A DNA stretch of 64,000 bases, taken from positions 227,795 through 291,794 of the forward strand of contig NZ_QOWE01000009.1 in assembly GCF_003334855.1 (NCBI RefSeq), in the 5' to 3' direction. The first letter of the stretch is position 1; every line of letters starts with the position of its first letter. The notes under the pieces are model-generated. The model was not told the DNA's origin. It worked only from the letters and a program-made list of their open reading frames with translations, and ran no database searches. Shown one piece after another: positions 1 to 8,445 of this stretch. Both the position numbers and the translations under genes were made by a program. This stretch comes from Larkinella punicea (GTDB taxonomy: Bacteria; Bacteroidota; Bacteroidia; Cytophagales; Spirosomataceae).

Positions 1-359
1 TCAAACTTTGTTACCAATCGGTTTATTGCGTTGCTCCTGTTGAAGCCCCTGAAATTGAGTTACTGCTTTTTGGATTTTAAGAAGACGATTCCTTTTTTTT
101 CAGAAGCCTTTCCAGAAAACCGCCCCTGTATCCACAAAATATTATTTGGAAAAAATTTAGGAACGGTTAATTTTAATGTTGAACAGTATTTGGTATAACT
201 ATTGTATACAGTAATTTTGTAGCTAAAATTGGGCCGCAAAACCAATCATTATTTTACATTTTAGTAAATAATCCATATTTTTTTATAAAAATAAAAGGAT
301 TGTGTTTAGTTTTGCGTGATCTCATATTGGTTGGATAAAGTTTTAAGGTCATCACTATC
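1..359. other. AT-rich gene-free left edge
   Basis: I see no supportable gene here. The stretch is clearly richer in A+T than the genes that follow. A short minus-strand frame ends in TGA at the first three bases, but it is closed by an in-frame stop about 80 bases in, so it could only be a fragment of about 25 residues. The 3' part is presumably the leader and promoter region of the Lrp-type gene, though I cannot pick out a clean TAnnTTTG box. Confidence 0.5.
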
Positions 360-830
360 ATGTCAGGAATCAAACTCGATCAGATTGATCGGAAAGTATT
401 AGAAATTCTACAGACAAACGCTAAAATCACCAATGCCCAACTGTCGAAGGAAATTGGTTTGTCCCCCGCACCTACCCTTGAGCGCGTCAAAAAACTGGAA
501 ACTTCGGGCATCATTCAGAGCTACCACGCTCAACTGAATCGGGACCGGGTTGGCCTGGGCGTTACGACGTTTGTACAGGTGTCGCTGGTCGGTCACAAGA
601 AGCAGGTGACCGAATCGTTTGTCAATGCGGTAAAGGGAATTCCGGAAATTATTGAGTGCCACCACATCACGGGTTCCGGCGATTTTCTGCTGAAAGTCAT
701 CGCCAAAGACATTGCCTCGTATCAGGTTCTGATGCTGGAAAAAATCAACGAAATCGAAGAAGTCGCCAGCACCCAAACCATGGTAATTTTGTCGACTTTC
801 AAAGAAAGTAAAGTTCTTCCGATTCCCTGA
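360..830 (+). CDS. Lrp/AsnC family transcriptional regulator
   Basis: A 156-residue protein with the normal size and order of the Lrp/AsnC family. An N-terminal winged helix-turn-helix (about residues 6-50, with IDRKVLEILQTNAKIT followed by LSKEIGLSPAPTLERVKKLE) is followed by a RAM/AsnC ligand-binding beta-alpha-beta domain (about 65-145, ending near TQTMVILSTFKES). Family members bind amino acids or related effectors and control amino-acid metabolism, usually as dimers that assemble into octamers. The neighbours do not reveal the effector: the next gene is convergent and unrelated. The ATG start gives a full-length HTH. Which amino acid is sensed cannot be read from the sequence. Confidence 0.93.
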   Translation: MSGIKLDQIDRKVLEILQTNAKITNAQLSKEIGLSPAPTLERVKKLETSGIIQSYHAQLNRDRVGLGVTTFVQVSLVGHKKQVTESFVNAVKGIPEIIECHHITGSGDFLLKVIAKDIASYQVLMLEKINEIEEVASTQTMVILSTFKESKVLPIP

Positions 831-835
831 AAATA

Positions 836-910
836 ATGATGAGTTATGAATGATGAACGATGAATGGGCTGATGCGTAACATCCATCGTTCATCATTCAT
901 AACTCATCAT
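836..910. repeat. Heptamer-based inverted repeat (TCATNNN family)
   Basis: Two 27-base arms (836-862 and 884-910) are perfect reverse complements around a 21-base centre. Each arm is built of 7-base units: ATGATGA, GTTATGA and ACGATGA on the left, TCATCAT and TCATAAC on the right. It fills the gap between the convergent lrp-type and TPR genes and would form a strong hairpin in both transcripts. The TCATCAT word recurs inside the cyclo-ligase gene at 53033-53060. Confidence 0.85.
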
Positions 911-2128
911 TTACTTCCGCGCTTTCCTCCGCTCCTCTCTCCGCAATTTTTTCAGGCTATCCAGCCCGTCTTTGGCTTCTTTATGCTGACTGGATTTGCG
1001 GTCGGCTTTGTCAATGACTTCCTTGTAGTAGGTCTGCGCCTGATCGTAGTTTTTTTCCGCAGCCGCAATTTTCCCCAGACTCAACACCGACGCCCAGTAA
1101 TAGGCCGCATCATAGGAATTGGTCTGTTTGGCAAACTCGATGGTTTTCAGGTAATACTGTTTAGCTTTGGCCAAATCGCGGGTATAATGCTGATTATTGT
1201 ACGCCAGAATATACGCTGCCGTTCGACCGCCAACGCCTTCGTACCCATCCATCCCCCGTTCGATTTTGCTCAAAATACTGTTGGAAGCCGACGTCGCTTC
1301 GTTGCTGTACCCGCGCACAAAAGCCGTCCGGGCATAATACCGCTCGAAATAAGGATTATCGGGATACTGCTGCCACATGTATTTGGCCAGATCATACGCC
1401 TTTTCATACTGGTTCTCCATGCTATAAATCTGGAGTAGGAAATACCGGGCCTCGGTTCGGGTATAAAAAGCGTTGTTGGCGGTTTTTTCCAACTGCCGAA
1501 TGCCTTCCGCCTTGTTGCCTTTCGGGAAAAACATCAGAATCGGCTTCAAAGCCGGGTAGTTTTTCGGAATCCACTGGGCGTAATAGTTGAACAAACCGTC
1601 GCCAAACAGCAGTTCTGGCGTTAGATCACCATTGCCTTTGCATTTATCAAAATATTTCAACGCATTTTTTCCGGCCCAGGTGGCCTTTGCCCATTTCTTG
1701 CGCTCCGAATACAACCGCCCTTTGAAACCGTAGCCAGCCGCCAGAAAAAACGCGGGTTCTACTTTGTTTTCTTTATCGTCATACAACTTTTCGGCTTTTG
1801 TAATCGTCGTATCCAGGTAGGCCAGACACTTGTCATCGAAGTCGGTATTTTCCGTATTCGGGACAATTTTCCACCATTCGGCGAGAGCCATCAGAAAGTA
1901 CGGCATCGGGTGATCGGGATACCGCATTTTTAGCCAGCGAAACTCTTTGTCGGCTTCGTAAAATTTGTAATTATACAAGTTATTGATAGCCTCTGCCGAC
2001 TCGATCTGAACGTCGGGACGCTTCATCAGCATATCGTATTTTTTGTCAAATTCAGCCAGTGAATAGACCTGAGCGCGAGCCGTTAAGGTCAGAAACAAGC
2101 CGATTAGAACAAGAAGGTTTTTTTTCAT
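911..2128 (-). CDS. Secreted tetratricopeptide-repeat protein
   Basis: A 405-residue protein beginning with a signal peptide (MKKNLLVLIGLFLTLTARAQ, cleavage expected after ARA). The rest is helical with TPR-like pairs; the clearest are around residues 230-265 (ARYFLLQIYSMENQYEKAYD) and 330-375 (AAYYWASVLSLGKIAAAEKN followed by YDQAQTYYKEV). The tail is very basic (LKKLRREERRKARK). TPR arrays mediate protein-protein contacts, and periplasmic ones are common in Bacteroidota, but no enzymatic domain is visible and the partner is unknown. It is convergent with the Lrp gene and divergent from hpt. Confidence 0.75.
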   Translation of the reverse strand: MKKNLLVLIGLFLTLTARAQVYSLAEFDKKYDMLMKRPDVQIESAEAINNLYNYKFYEADKEFRWLKMRYPDHPMPYFLMALAEWWKIVPNTENTDFDDKCLAYLDTTITKAEKLYDDKENKVEPAFFLAAGYGFKGRLYSERKKWAKATWAGKNALKYFDKCKGNGDLTPELLFGDGLFNYYAQWIPKNYPALKPILMFFPKGNKAEGIRQLEKTANNAFYTRTEARYFLLQIYSMENQYEKAYDLAKYMWQQYPDNPYFERYYARTAFVRGYSNEATSASNSILSKIERGMDGYEGVGGRTAAYILAYNNQHYTRDLAKAKQYYLKTIEFAKQTNSYDAAYYWASVLSLGKIAAAEKNYDQAQTYYKEVIDKADRKSSQHKEAKDGLDSLKKLRREERRKARK

Positions 2129-2220
2129 TTTTTAAGGACACGGATATCGTCTTCTATCAACGAAGTTTTTGAATTTCCAGTTTACGCCACCAAAAGTTTT
2201 TACGAACCCTTTCGATGCCT

Positions 2221-2228
2221 TACCTTTG
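2221..2228 (+). promoter_or_regulatory. Predicted -7 box of hpt (TACCTTTG)
   Basis: TACCTTTG fits the Bacteroidota TAnnTTTG -7 consensus and lies 24 bases before the hpt ATG. No clean TTG -33 element is seen at the expected distance. Confidence 0.6.
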
Positions 2229-2251
2229 AGTTTCGCGCCAACGGGTATACC

Positions 2252-2779
2252 ATGCTGACTATCAAAGACAAAAGTTTCGTTCCGTTTATTGATCAAAACA
2301 CGCTGAAAAACCGCATTGTTCAGTTGGCCAAACAGATTAATGAGGACTACCGGGACAAGGAGCCCATGCTGGTGGTGGTGCTGAACGGCGCTTTTATCTT
2401 CGCGGCCGAACTAATGACGCACCTGACCATTCCGTGCCGGGTCACCTTTATTCGGGTCAGTTCCTACCAGCAGACCGCTTCGACGGGCGTTGTCAAACAC
2501 ATCCTGGGTCTGAGCGAATCGCTGGCGGGTCAGGATCTTATTCTGATTGAGGACATTATCGATACCGGCCTCACCATTCAGCAAGTATCTCAGCAATTGA
2601 TGGAGCAGCAACCCGCATCGCTGGAAATTGCCACGATGCTGTTCAAACCGGAATCCTTGCAGATTGACGTCGCCATCAAATACGTCGGTTTTGAGATTCA
2701 AAACCAGTTTGTCGTCGGCTACGGGCTGGATTACGACGGTTTTGGCCGCAATACGCAGGAAATCTTCATGTTAGCCTAA
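2252..2779 (+). CDS. hpt: Hypoxanthine phosphoribosyltransferase
   Basis: A 175-residue type I phosphoribosyltransferase that converts hypoxanthine or guanine plus PRPP into IMP or GMP (cytosolic purine salvage). The PRPP-binding loop is intact at about residues 97-108 (LILIEDIIDTGL, acidic pair E100/D101). The flexible loop contains SYQQTASTG near residue 71, and the C-terminus has the purine-contacting QNQFVVGYGLDYDG. Length is normal. It is a single gene with its own promoter, and its last 4 bases overlap the convergent nuoD stop. Confidence 0.93.
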   Translation: MLTIKDKSFVPFIDQNTLKNRIVQLAKQINEDYRDKEPMLVVVLNGAFIFAAELMTHLTIPCRVTFIRVSSYQQTASTGVVKHILGLSESLAGQDLILIEDIIDTGLTIQQVSQQLMEQQPASLEIATMLFKPESLQIDVAIKYVGFEIQNQFVVGYGLDYDGFGRNTQEIFMLA

Positions 2780-4011
2780 CGGTCTACTTCACCCATTACG
2801 ACATCGATCGAGCCGATAATGGCCACTAAATCGGCCATCATGGCGCCTTTGGAAATTTCGCTGATCATTGACAGATTGTGATACGAACACGACCGCGCGC
2901 GACACCGGAACGGCATATCCGCCCGGCCATCGGCCCGGAAGTAGAAACCTAGTTCACCTTTCGGAATTTCGCCCCGAATGTAAAACTCCTGCGCTTTCGG
3001 CCGGATTTTTTTGGGCGCCATCGCCTGCGGATCGAAATCCCGGGTGCGTTTCAGATCACCCGTCAACCGCGCCAGGCATTGCTCGGCAATTTTCACCGAC
3101 TCCCAGCATTCCAGCACGCGCACATAGTTGCGATCCCAGCAATCGCCCAGCGTCCCGACGGTTCCTTCGCCAATCGGAATATCGAATTCCAATTCAGGAT
3201 ACACGGAATAGGCATCGACCCGGCGCAAATCGTAGCGCAAACCCGACGCCCGCAAAACCGGCCCCGAACAGCCGTAATTGATCGCAACCGGCAACGGCAA
3301 CACGCCCACATGAGCGGTTCGTTTCACGAAAATCTTGTTTTCAATCACCAGTTGCTGCAATTCCACCAGCTTCGGTTTCAGATACGTCAGAAACTCCTGA
3401 CACCGTTCTTCAAAACCAACCGGCAAATCGTAATACAAACCGCCAATCCAGACGTAATTATACAGCATCCGCGCTCCGCTGACCCACTCCAAAAGCCGCT
3501 GGAGATGCTCGCGGTCGCGCATCATCCACAGAAACGGCGTATAGGCACCGATGTCCAGTGCGTAGGTTCCAATGGCCACAAAGTGTGACGCCAGCCGGTT
3601 TAGTTCCGAAACCAGCACCCGGATGTATTCGATCCGGCGGCCGTTGAGCGTCGTTAACAGTTCCTTGTCAATCCCCAGCATCCGTTCCACGCCCATGCAA
3701 AAGACGTGCTCGCTGTTCATGGCGGCCATGTAATCCAGGCGGTCGACAAACGGCAGGATCTGGTTATACGGCAAGGCTTCGGCGTGTTTCTCGAAACAGC
3801 GGTGCAGATAACCCAAATGCGGCACCACATCGACAATAATCTCGCCATCGGTGACGATTTCCAACCGCAAAACACCGTGCGTCGAGGGATGTTGCGGCCC
3901 CATGTTCAGAATCATCTCGCCGGAGCCGAGTTCGTCGAGCGTATATTTATTCGGCTCGGAAGCCTGAAACACGCCGGGCTGGTAGTCGTATTGGATGGTT
4001 TGTGTGGTCAT
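2776..4011 (-). CDS. nuoD: NADH-quinone oxidoreductase subunit D
   Basis: A 411-residue 49-kDa-type subunit of respiratory complex I, part of the peripheral arm that helps form the quinone-binding pocket. The family signature [17 protein letters not shown] is near residue 35, followed by the usual [20 protein letters not shown] region and a C-terminal end with [11 protein letters not shown]. Length matches nuoD homologues. It is not beside any other nuo gene: hpt is convergent downstream and rpmG divergent upstream. It is therefore either a detached single copy or a second copy. I see no truncation or damaged motif. Confidence 0.93.
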   Translation of the reverse strand: MTTQTIQYDYQPGVFQASEPNKYTLDELGSGEMILNMGPQHPSTHGVLRLEIVTDGEIIVDVVPHLGYLHRCFEKHAEALPYNQILPFVDRLDYMAAMNSEHVFCMGVERMLGIDKELLTTLNGRRIEYIRVLVSELNRLASHFVAIGTYALDIGAYTPFLWMMRDREHLQRLLEWVSGARMLYNYVWIGGLYYDLPVGFEERCQEFLTYLKPKLVELQQLVIENKIFVKRTAHVGVLPLPVAINYGCSGPVLRASGLRYDLRRVDAYSVYPELEFDIPIGEGTVGTLGDCWDRNYVRVLECWESVKIAEQCLARLTGDLKRTRDFDPQAMAPKKIRPKAQEFYIRGEIPKGELGFYFRADGRADMPFRCRARSCSYHNLSMISEISKGAMMADLVAIIGSIDVVMGEVDR

Positions 4012-4096
4012 CGTCCGTCAAAGGTCGGCAGGAGACAGTCAAAAGTCAAAAAAGCTTTTCGGTATACCGACTCAACAATTATTTCGCAAGCAACCA

Positions 4097-4127
4097 TTGT
4101 GGTTTTTAAGACTTTATCTTACCTTTG
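4097..4127 (+). promoter_or_regulatory. Predicted promoter of the rpmG operon
   Basis: TTG at 4097-4099 and TACCTTTG at 4120-4127, separated by 20 bases, match the Bacteroidota -33/-7 pattern. The rpmG ATG follows 29 bases after the -7 box. Confidence 0.7.
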
Positions 4128-4156
4128 CGTTCCTGTTTGAGAAAATATTTACAGCA

Positions 4157-4339
4157 ATGGCTAAGAAAGGCAATAGAATTCAGGTGATTTTGGAGTGTAC
4201 GGAGCAGAAGGATACGAATGTACCGGGTACTTCACGCTACATCACCACCAAAAACCGCAAGAATACGCCAAGCCGGATCGAACTGAAAAAGTACAATCCG
4301 AACTTGAAACGCGTAACCGTACACAAAGAAATTAAATAA
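4157..4339 (+). CDS. rpmG: 50S ribosomal protein L33
   Basis: A 60-residue ribosomal protein of the large subunit, beginning [18 protein letters not shown]. It keeps the typical [20 protein letters not shown] core. Only one cysteine (C14) remains, so this is the zinc-free form of L33 without the paired Cys ribbon. The ATG at 4157 is chosen because it gives the canonical N-terminus; the frame is open further upstream, but that part would precede the promoter. It is followed after 33 bases by the DUF4295 gene, an arrangement widespread in Bacteroidota. Confidence 0.95.
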   Translation: MAKKGNRIQVILECTEQKDTNVPGTSRYITTKNRKNTPSRIELKKYNPNLKRVTVHKEIK

Positions 4340-4372
4340 TTGTAACCGCGGGACTGTTCCCGACGATCCAAG

Positions 4373-4528
4373 ATGGCAAAGAAAGTTGTTGCAACCCTGA
4401 AAAAGGAAGGTGGCGGTAAGAACTTCGCGAAGATTATCAAAGCCGTGAAGTCGCCGAAAACCGGTGCCTACACCTTTAGAGAAGAAATGGTCCCACTGGA
4501 AGAAGTACAAGCTGCGTTGAAAGGCTAG
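4373..4528 (+). CDS. DUF4295 family small protein
   Basis: A 51-residue basic protein starting MAKKVVATLKKEGGGKNFAK and ending EEVQAALKG. It is rich in lysine and matches the DUF4295 family known from Bacteroidota, where it normally lies between rpmG and ftsY exactly as here. The position, size and charge suggest a ribosome-associated role, but that is inference; no function is established from the sequence. It is co-transcribed with rpmG and closed by the hairpin just downstream. Confidence 0.85.
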   Translation: MAKKVVATLKKEGGGKNFAKIIKAVKSPKTGAYTFREEMVPLEEVQAALKG

Positions 4529-4552
4529 TTTTTCCGGTTTTATGGTACATCG

Positions 4553-4577
4553 AAAGTCCCCTTTGTGGGACTTTTTT
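4553..4577 (+). terminator. Intrinsic terminator of rpmG-DUF4295
   Basis: An 8-bp perfect stem (AAAGTCCC at 4553-4560 with GGGACTTT at 4567-4574), a 6-base loop and a following T-rich run. The loop contains the TTTG that also serves as the likely -33 element of ftsY. Confidence 0.8.
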
Positions 4578-4590
4578 GTTTGTATCTTTG
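4562..4590 (+). promoter_or_regulatory. Predicted ftsY promoter
   Basis: TTTG at 4562-4565, a 17-base spacer and TATCTTTG at 4583-4590. The -33 element lies inside the terminator hairpin of the preceding operon, so termination and initiation are physically overlapped. The start codon is 79 bases beyond the -7 box. Confidence 0.65.
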
Positions 4591-4669
4591 TTCGACAAAA
4601 CAGACACGAGGCTGTATACGTACGAATCGCCGTCTGTAGTCTGCCATCCAACGTTCTAACGACAAAGAA

Positions 4670-5629
4670 ATGGGTCTGTTTGATTTTTTCTCGAAGGAAA
4701 AAAAAGAATCACTCGATAAAGGGCTGGAGAAGTCCAAAGAAAGTTTTTTCTCGAAACTCAACCGCGCCGTCGTCGGCAAATCGACGGTCGATGAGCAGGT
4801 TCTGGACGAACTGGAAGAAGTCCTGATTACGTCGGATGTGGGCGTTGGCACCACCGTGAAAATCATCCGGCGCATCGAAGAGCGCGTTGCCCGGGATAAA
4901 TACGTCAGCACCAGCGAACTGGACAACATTCTCCGGGAGGAAATTGCGGCTCTGCTGGCCGAGAATAAATCCGACGATGTCGATGATGATTTTTCATTAC
5001 CTGCCGATAAAAAACCGTACGTGATCATGGTGGTAGGCGTCAACGGCGTCGGCAAAACCACCACCATCGGCAAGCTGGCATCCCAATTTCACAAGCGCGG
5101 TTATAAAGTGGTGCTGGGCGCGGGCGATACGTTCCGGGCGGCCGCCGTTACCCAACTGAAATTGTGGGGCCAACGCGTGGGCGTTCCGGTGATCGAACAC
5201 GGCATGAACACCGATCCGTCGGCCGTGGCTTTTGATGCCGTCAAAAAAGCCGTGGACATGAACGCCGATGTGGTGATCATCGACACCGCAGGCCGTTTGC
5301 ACACAAAGGTGAATTTGATGAACGAGTTATCGAAAATCAAACGCGTTGTGCAGAAATTCCTGCCCGAAGCGCCCCACGAAGTATTGCTGGTGCTCGACGG
5401 TTCAACGGGTCAGAACGCGTTTATTCAGGCCACGGAGTTTACCAAAGCGACGGACGTTACGGCCCTGGCCATCACGAAGTTAGACGGTACGGCCAAAGGC
5501 GGTGTAGTGATCGGCATTTCGGATCAGTTCAAGATTCCGGTTAAATACATTGGCGTGGGCGAAAAAATCGAAGATTTGCAGACGTTCCACAAGATGGAGT
5601 TCGTGGATTCGTTTTTTAAGAAAATTTGA
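4670..5629 (+). CDS. ftsY: Signal recognition particle receptor FtsY
   Basis: A 319-residue SRP GTPase that docks ribosome-SRP complexes to the SecYEG translocon at the inner membrane. An N domain (about residues 20-100) is followed by the G domain: P-loop GVNGVGKTTT at 123-132, DTFRAAA at 153-159, DTAGR near 208 and TKLDGTAKGG near 273. It lacks the long acidic A domain of proteobacterial FtsY and has only a short charged amphipathic N-terminus, as is usual outside Proteobacteria. ATG at 4670 gives the expected MGLFDFF start. Confidence 0.95.
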   Translation: MGLFDFFSKEKKESLDKGLEKSKESFFSKLNRAVVGKSTVDEQVLDELEEVLITSDVGVGTTVKIIRRIEERVARDKYVSTSELDNILREEIAALLAENKSDDVDDDFSLPADKKPYVIMVVGVNGVGKTTTIGKLASQFHKRGYKVVLGAGDTFRAAAVTQLKLWGQRVGVPVIEHGMNTDPSAVAFDAVKKAVDMNADVVIIDTAGRLHTKVNLMNELSKIKRVVQKFLPEAPHEVLLVLDGSTGQNAFIQATEFTKATDVTALAITKLDGTAKGGVVIGISDQFKIPVKYIGVGEKIEDLQTFHKMEFVDSFFKKI

Positions 5630-5682
5630 TAGGCAGACATAGTTTTTGATTTTCTGATCTGTGTGTCAAAGCCAGCTCGTTT

Positions 5683-5834
5683 CGTGCCATTGGCACGCAA
5701 TGTTTGTAGAAATTGGCCATCCCAACCATTCTCCAGCGTACCATCGGTACGCAACCGATATTCATATTGCGTACCGATGGCACGCGAATCTGCCTGATTA
5801 ATCGTTTTGCTACAAACATTTGTCCCCTATGGGG
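5683..5834. repeat. Composite intergenic element of short palindromes
   Basis: This stretch between ftsY and the next lipoprotein gene contains four short palindromes: CGTGCCATTGGCACG (5683-5697), GCGTACCATCGGTACGC (5736-5752), the related GCGTACCGATGGCACGC (5769-5785) and CCCCTATGGGG (5824-5834). A TGTTTGTAG motif near 5701 is mirrored by CTACAAACA near 5810, so the whole can fold on itself. It looks like a dispersed REP-type element rather than a coding sequence; frames across it give low-quality peptides. Confidence 0.7.
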
Positions 5835-5850
5835 CCGAAATTCCATCATT

Positions 5851-6324
5851 ATGTCTGAAAACCGGCTTCCCGCACTACTAAAATCGTATCTGCTCCTGCT
5901 GGCGTTTGCTATTTTCACCGCCTGCAAACCCAGCCAGACCAGCACGTCATTTCAGGGCATTTGCGGAACGGTTCTATTCAAATCCGGCAACCACATGCCC
6001 GGCCCCGACCGGCCGCAGCCGAAAGGCCAGCCCGTTGTTCGGGAGGTTTTGATTTATGAATTGACGAAAATTGACCAGACAGAAGCTACGGATGACGGTT
6101 TTTACACCAAAATCAACAGTCGGCTTGTTAAAAAAGTAAAATCAGATAAAGACGGAAAATTCTGCGTCAGTCTGCCAGTGGGTAGCTATTCTGTATTTGT
6201 TCAAGAAGAGAAAGGGTTGTATGCCAACCTCTCCGACGGCCAAAACAACATTTTTCCGGTAACGGTGGAGAAAAACCGCCGGTCAACAATCGCATTTGAT
6301 ATTTCGTATCAGGCGGTATTTTAA
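5851..6324 (+). CDS. Putative lipoprotein with carboxypeptidase-regulatory-like fold
   Basis: A 158-residue protein. Starting at the ATG at 5851 it has a hydrophobic N-terminus (SYLLLLAFAIFTAC) ending in a lipobox-like cysteine, then GTVLFKSGNHMPGP and DKDGKFCVSLPVGSYSVFVQ. That last motif is characteristic of prealbumin-like carboxypeptidase-regulatory beta-sandwich domains, which occur in many Bacteroidota envelope proteins. The frame is open upstream through the palindromic element, but the 5851 start is preferred because it creates the signal sequence. Six bases separate it from the next gene, so the two are probably co-transcribed. Exact role unknown. Confidence 0.7.
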   Translation: MSENRLPALLKSYLLLLAFAIFTACKPSQTSTSFQGICGTVLFKSGNHMPGPDRPQPKGQPVVREVLIYELTKIDQTEATDDGFYTKINSRLVKKVKSDKDGKFCVSLPVGSYSVFVQEEKGLYANLSDGQNNIFPVTVEKNRRSTIAFDISYQAVF

Positions 6325-6329
6325 CCGTC

Positions 6330-6971
6330 ATGAACGCTTTTCTGATCACGGTTTCGGTGCTGGCTCCCTTCGCCTGGGTCATCTACAAGTTGCTTCGCTA
6401 CACCGCCAAAACCATCGGCGACGAATCGCCGTTAGTGATTGTTGTTACCTACGAAATTGATGATTGGGAGTATTTTGTCAGCTTCAATTTTTTCTTTTTA
6501 TTCTTCTTTACCCTAATCAATCTATTTTTTCTCTACGCTGCCGTGTTCTTCCAGATTTCCGCTGCAGCCGTCTCCTGGCACTGGTTTATTAGATTATGTT
6601 TTCTGGCTATCTCGGTTTACGCCTTGTGGTGGTGCGTTCTCCTTTTTCGGCTTGACTGGCAATATTGGCGCATTACCAGAGGGAAAACTATTACGCTCGA
6701 CCCGGCCGATAAAAGCCTGGAAATAGCGACCAGCCAGGAAACGGTTCGCTTCACGGCCGCCGACGTGGATAAGGTTGAAAAACATACACCCGGTCTTAAT
6801 TCCGGCAAAATGGTTGCTGGCTACCATTATTTCATTTTTAAATTGAAAGACGGGCGTCGGATTTATCTCAATCATAACAAGAGCTACCTCGATTTCGCCA
6901 TCGATGACTATTTCAAAACCGTTCCGATTCAGTATGTCCCGCATAAAATTCCGTGGATTGTTGCCCCATAA
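6330..6971 (+). CDS. Hypothetical membrane protein
   Basis: A 213-residue protein I do not recognise. Residues 1-20 are hydrophobic. Two strong transmembrane segments follow at about 55-75 (FNFFFLFFFTLINLFFLYAA) and 90-110 (FIRLCFLAISVYALWWCVLL). The C-terminal half is a soluble beta-rich region (KTITLDPADKSLEIATS, KLKDGRRIYLNHNKSYLDFA) resembling a PH-like fold attached to a two-TM anchor; that resemblance is an inference. It follows the lipoprotein gene by 5 bases. GC is slightly lower than in neighbours because of the phenylalanine-rich segments. Confidence 0.6.
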   Translation: MNAFLITVSVLAPFAWVIYKLLRYTAKTIGDESPLVIVVTYEIDDWEYFVSFNFFFLFFFTLINLFFLYAAVFFQISAAAVSWHWFIRLCFLAISVYALWWCVLLFRLDWQYWRITRGKTITLDPADKSLEIATSQETVRFTAADVDKVEKHTPGLNSGKMVAGYHYFIFKLKDGRRIYLNHNKSYLDFAIDDYFKTVPIQYVPHKIPWIVAP

Positions 6972-7064
6972 CTTTCTCCTGAATTGTACTTTTCCGAACT
7001 TTGCCCAAAATACCGGTGTTGTGCCACAACGGTCACCGCTCCGGGTACTTAGCATTCTACTACT

Positions 7065-8375
7065 TTGAAAACAAAAGGATTACGCACGAATAAAATCAAT
7101 ATCGTCACGCTGGGTTGTTCGAAAAACCTGGTGGATTCAGAAGTATTGTTTACCCAATTGAAAGGCAACGGTTACAACGTTTCGCACGAATCGAAGAAAG
7201 ACGACGCCAACATTGTGGTCATCAATACCTGCGGTTTTATCGACAATGCGAAGGAAGAATCGATCAACACCATTCTGCGGTACGTCGATGCCAAAGACGC
7301 TGGCGTGGTCGACAAAGTATACGTAACCGGCTGTTTGTCACACCGCTACAAAGACGAGCTGGAAATTGAAATGCCGACTGTCGATGCGTGGTTTGGTACG
7401 AATGAACTACCGCGATTGCTGAAAACGCTGAAAGCCGATTACAAACACGAACTCGTGGGCGAACGGCTTTTGACCACTCCCGCCCATTATGCGTACCTGA
7501 AAATTGCGGAAGGCTGCGACCGCCCCTGCTCATTTTGTGCCATTCCGCTCATGCGCGGACACCACGTTTCGCGTCCGGCGGAAGAACTGATCAAGGAAGC
7601 ACAGTCGCTGGCCCGGCGCGGCACCAAAGAACTGATTCTGATTGCCCAGGATTTGACCTATTACGGGCTGGACATTTATAAAAAACGTACGCTGGCCGAC
7701 CTCATCAACCGCCTGGCCGACGTCGAAGGCATTGAATGGATTCGCTTGCAGTACGCTTATCCCTCCGGTTTTCCGATGGATGTGCTCGATGTGATGCGCG
7801 AGCGGTCGAACGTCTGTAACTACCTCGATATGCCACTGCAAACCGGCTCGACCGAACTCCTGAAATCCATGCGCCGGGGCATTACCCGCGAGAAAACCGA
7901 AGCCCTGATCGACACCATTCGCGAAAAAGTACCCGGTATTGCGCTCAGAACCACGTTGATTGTCGGCCATCCCGGCGAAACCGAAGCGATGTTTGACGAA
8001 ACGTACGATTTTGTCGAACGGATGCGGTTTGACCGGCTGGGTGCTTTTACGTATTCCCACGAAGACAATACACATTCCTACACCATGCCCGACGACGTTC
8101 CGGCCTACATCAAGCAGGAACGCGCCGACGCCATCATGGAACTTCAACAGGGCATTTCGGCGGAACTGAATCAAGCCAAACTCGGCAATACGTATAAGGT
8201 GTTGTTCGACCGGAAAGAAGGCGGTTTTTTCATTGGCCGAACAGAATTCGATTCACCCGAAGTCGATAACGAAGTGCTGGTTCCGGCGGGGCAATATGTC
8301 CGTCAGGGTGATTTTGCCAGGGTTCGCATTACGGAAGCCCATGAATTCGACGTATACGGTGTCGTAACCGAATAA
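7065..8375 (+). CDS. rimO: Ribosomal protein S12 methylthiotransferase RimO
   Basis: A 436-residue radical-SAM methylthiotransferase that modifies the conserved aspartate of ribosomal protein S12. The N-terminal MTTase domain has its three cluster cysteines at C18 (TLGCSKN), C56 (NTCGF) and C90 (VTGC). The radical-SAM cluster is C151/C155/C158 in CDRPCSFCAIP. A C-terminal TRAM domain (about 370-436) ends the protein. The start is TTG at 7065, which gives the typical MKTKG...INIVTLGCSKN N-terminus; no in-frame ATG lies close by upstream. It appears monocistronic. Confidence 0.93.
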   Translation: MKTKGLRTNKINIVTLGCSKNLVDSEVLFTQLKGNGYNVSHESKKDDANIVVINTCGFIDNAKEESINTILRYVDAKDAGVVDKVYVTGCLSHRYKDELEIEMPTVDAWFGTNELPRLLKTLKADYKHELVGERLLTTPAHYAYLKIAEGCDRPCSFCAIPLMRGHHVSRPAEELIKEAQSLARRGTKELILIAQDLTYYGLDIYKKRTLADLINRLADVEGIEWIRLQYAYPSGFPMDVLDVMRERSNVCNYLDMPLQTGSTELLKSMRRGITREKTEALIDTIREKVPGIALRTTLIVGHPGETEAMFDETYDFVERMRFDRLGAFTYSHEDNTHSYTMPDDVPAYIKQERADAIMELQQGISAELNQAKLGNTYKVLFDRKEGGFFIGRTEFDSPEVDNEVLVPAGQYVRQGDFARVRITEAHEFDVYGVVTE

Positions 8376-8416
8376 CAAAAACAGCTAACTCCCTCTCAAC
8401 CAAGCCGGTTTTTCAG

Positions 8417-8424
8417 TATATTTG
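8417..8424 (+). promoter_or_regulatory. Predicted -7 box of the 7TM sensor kinase gene
   Basis: TATATTTG fits the TAnnTTTG consensus. It lies 22 bases before ATG 8446 and contains the TTG at 8422 that would otherwise look like an earlier in-frame start, so it helps decide for the ATG. Confidence 0.6.
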
Positions 8425-8445
8425 GGTCCGAACCTTCCCGACGGT

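Noticed and set aside
60..245. Minus-strand open frame of 61 codons near the left edge
   Set aside because: AT-rich, unusual composition, no start context and no recognisable motif; neighbouring frames are equally open by chance.
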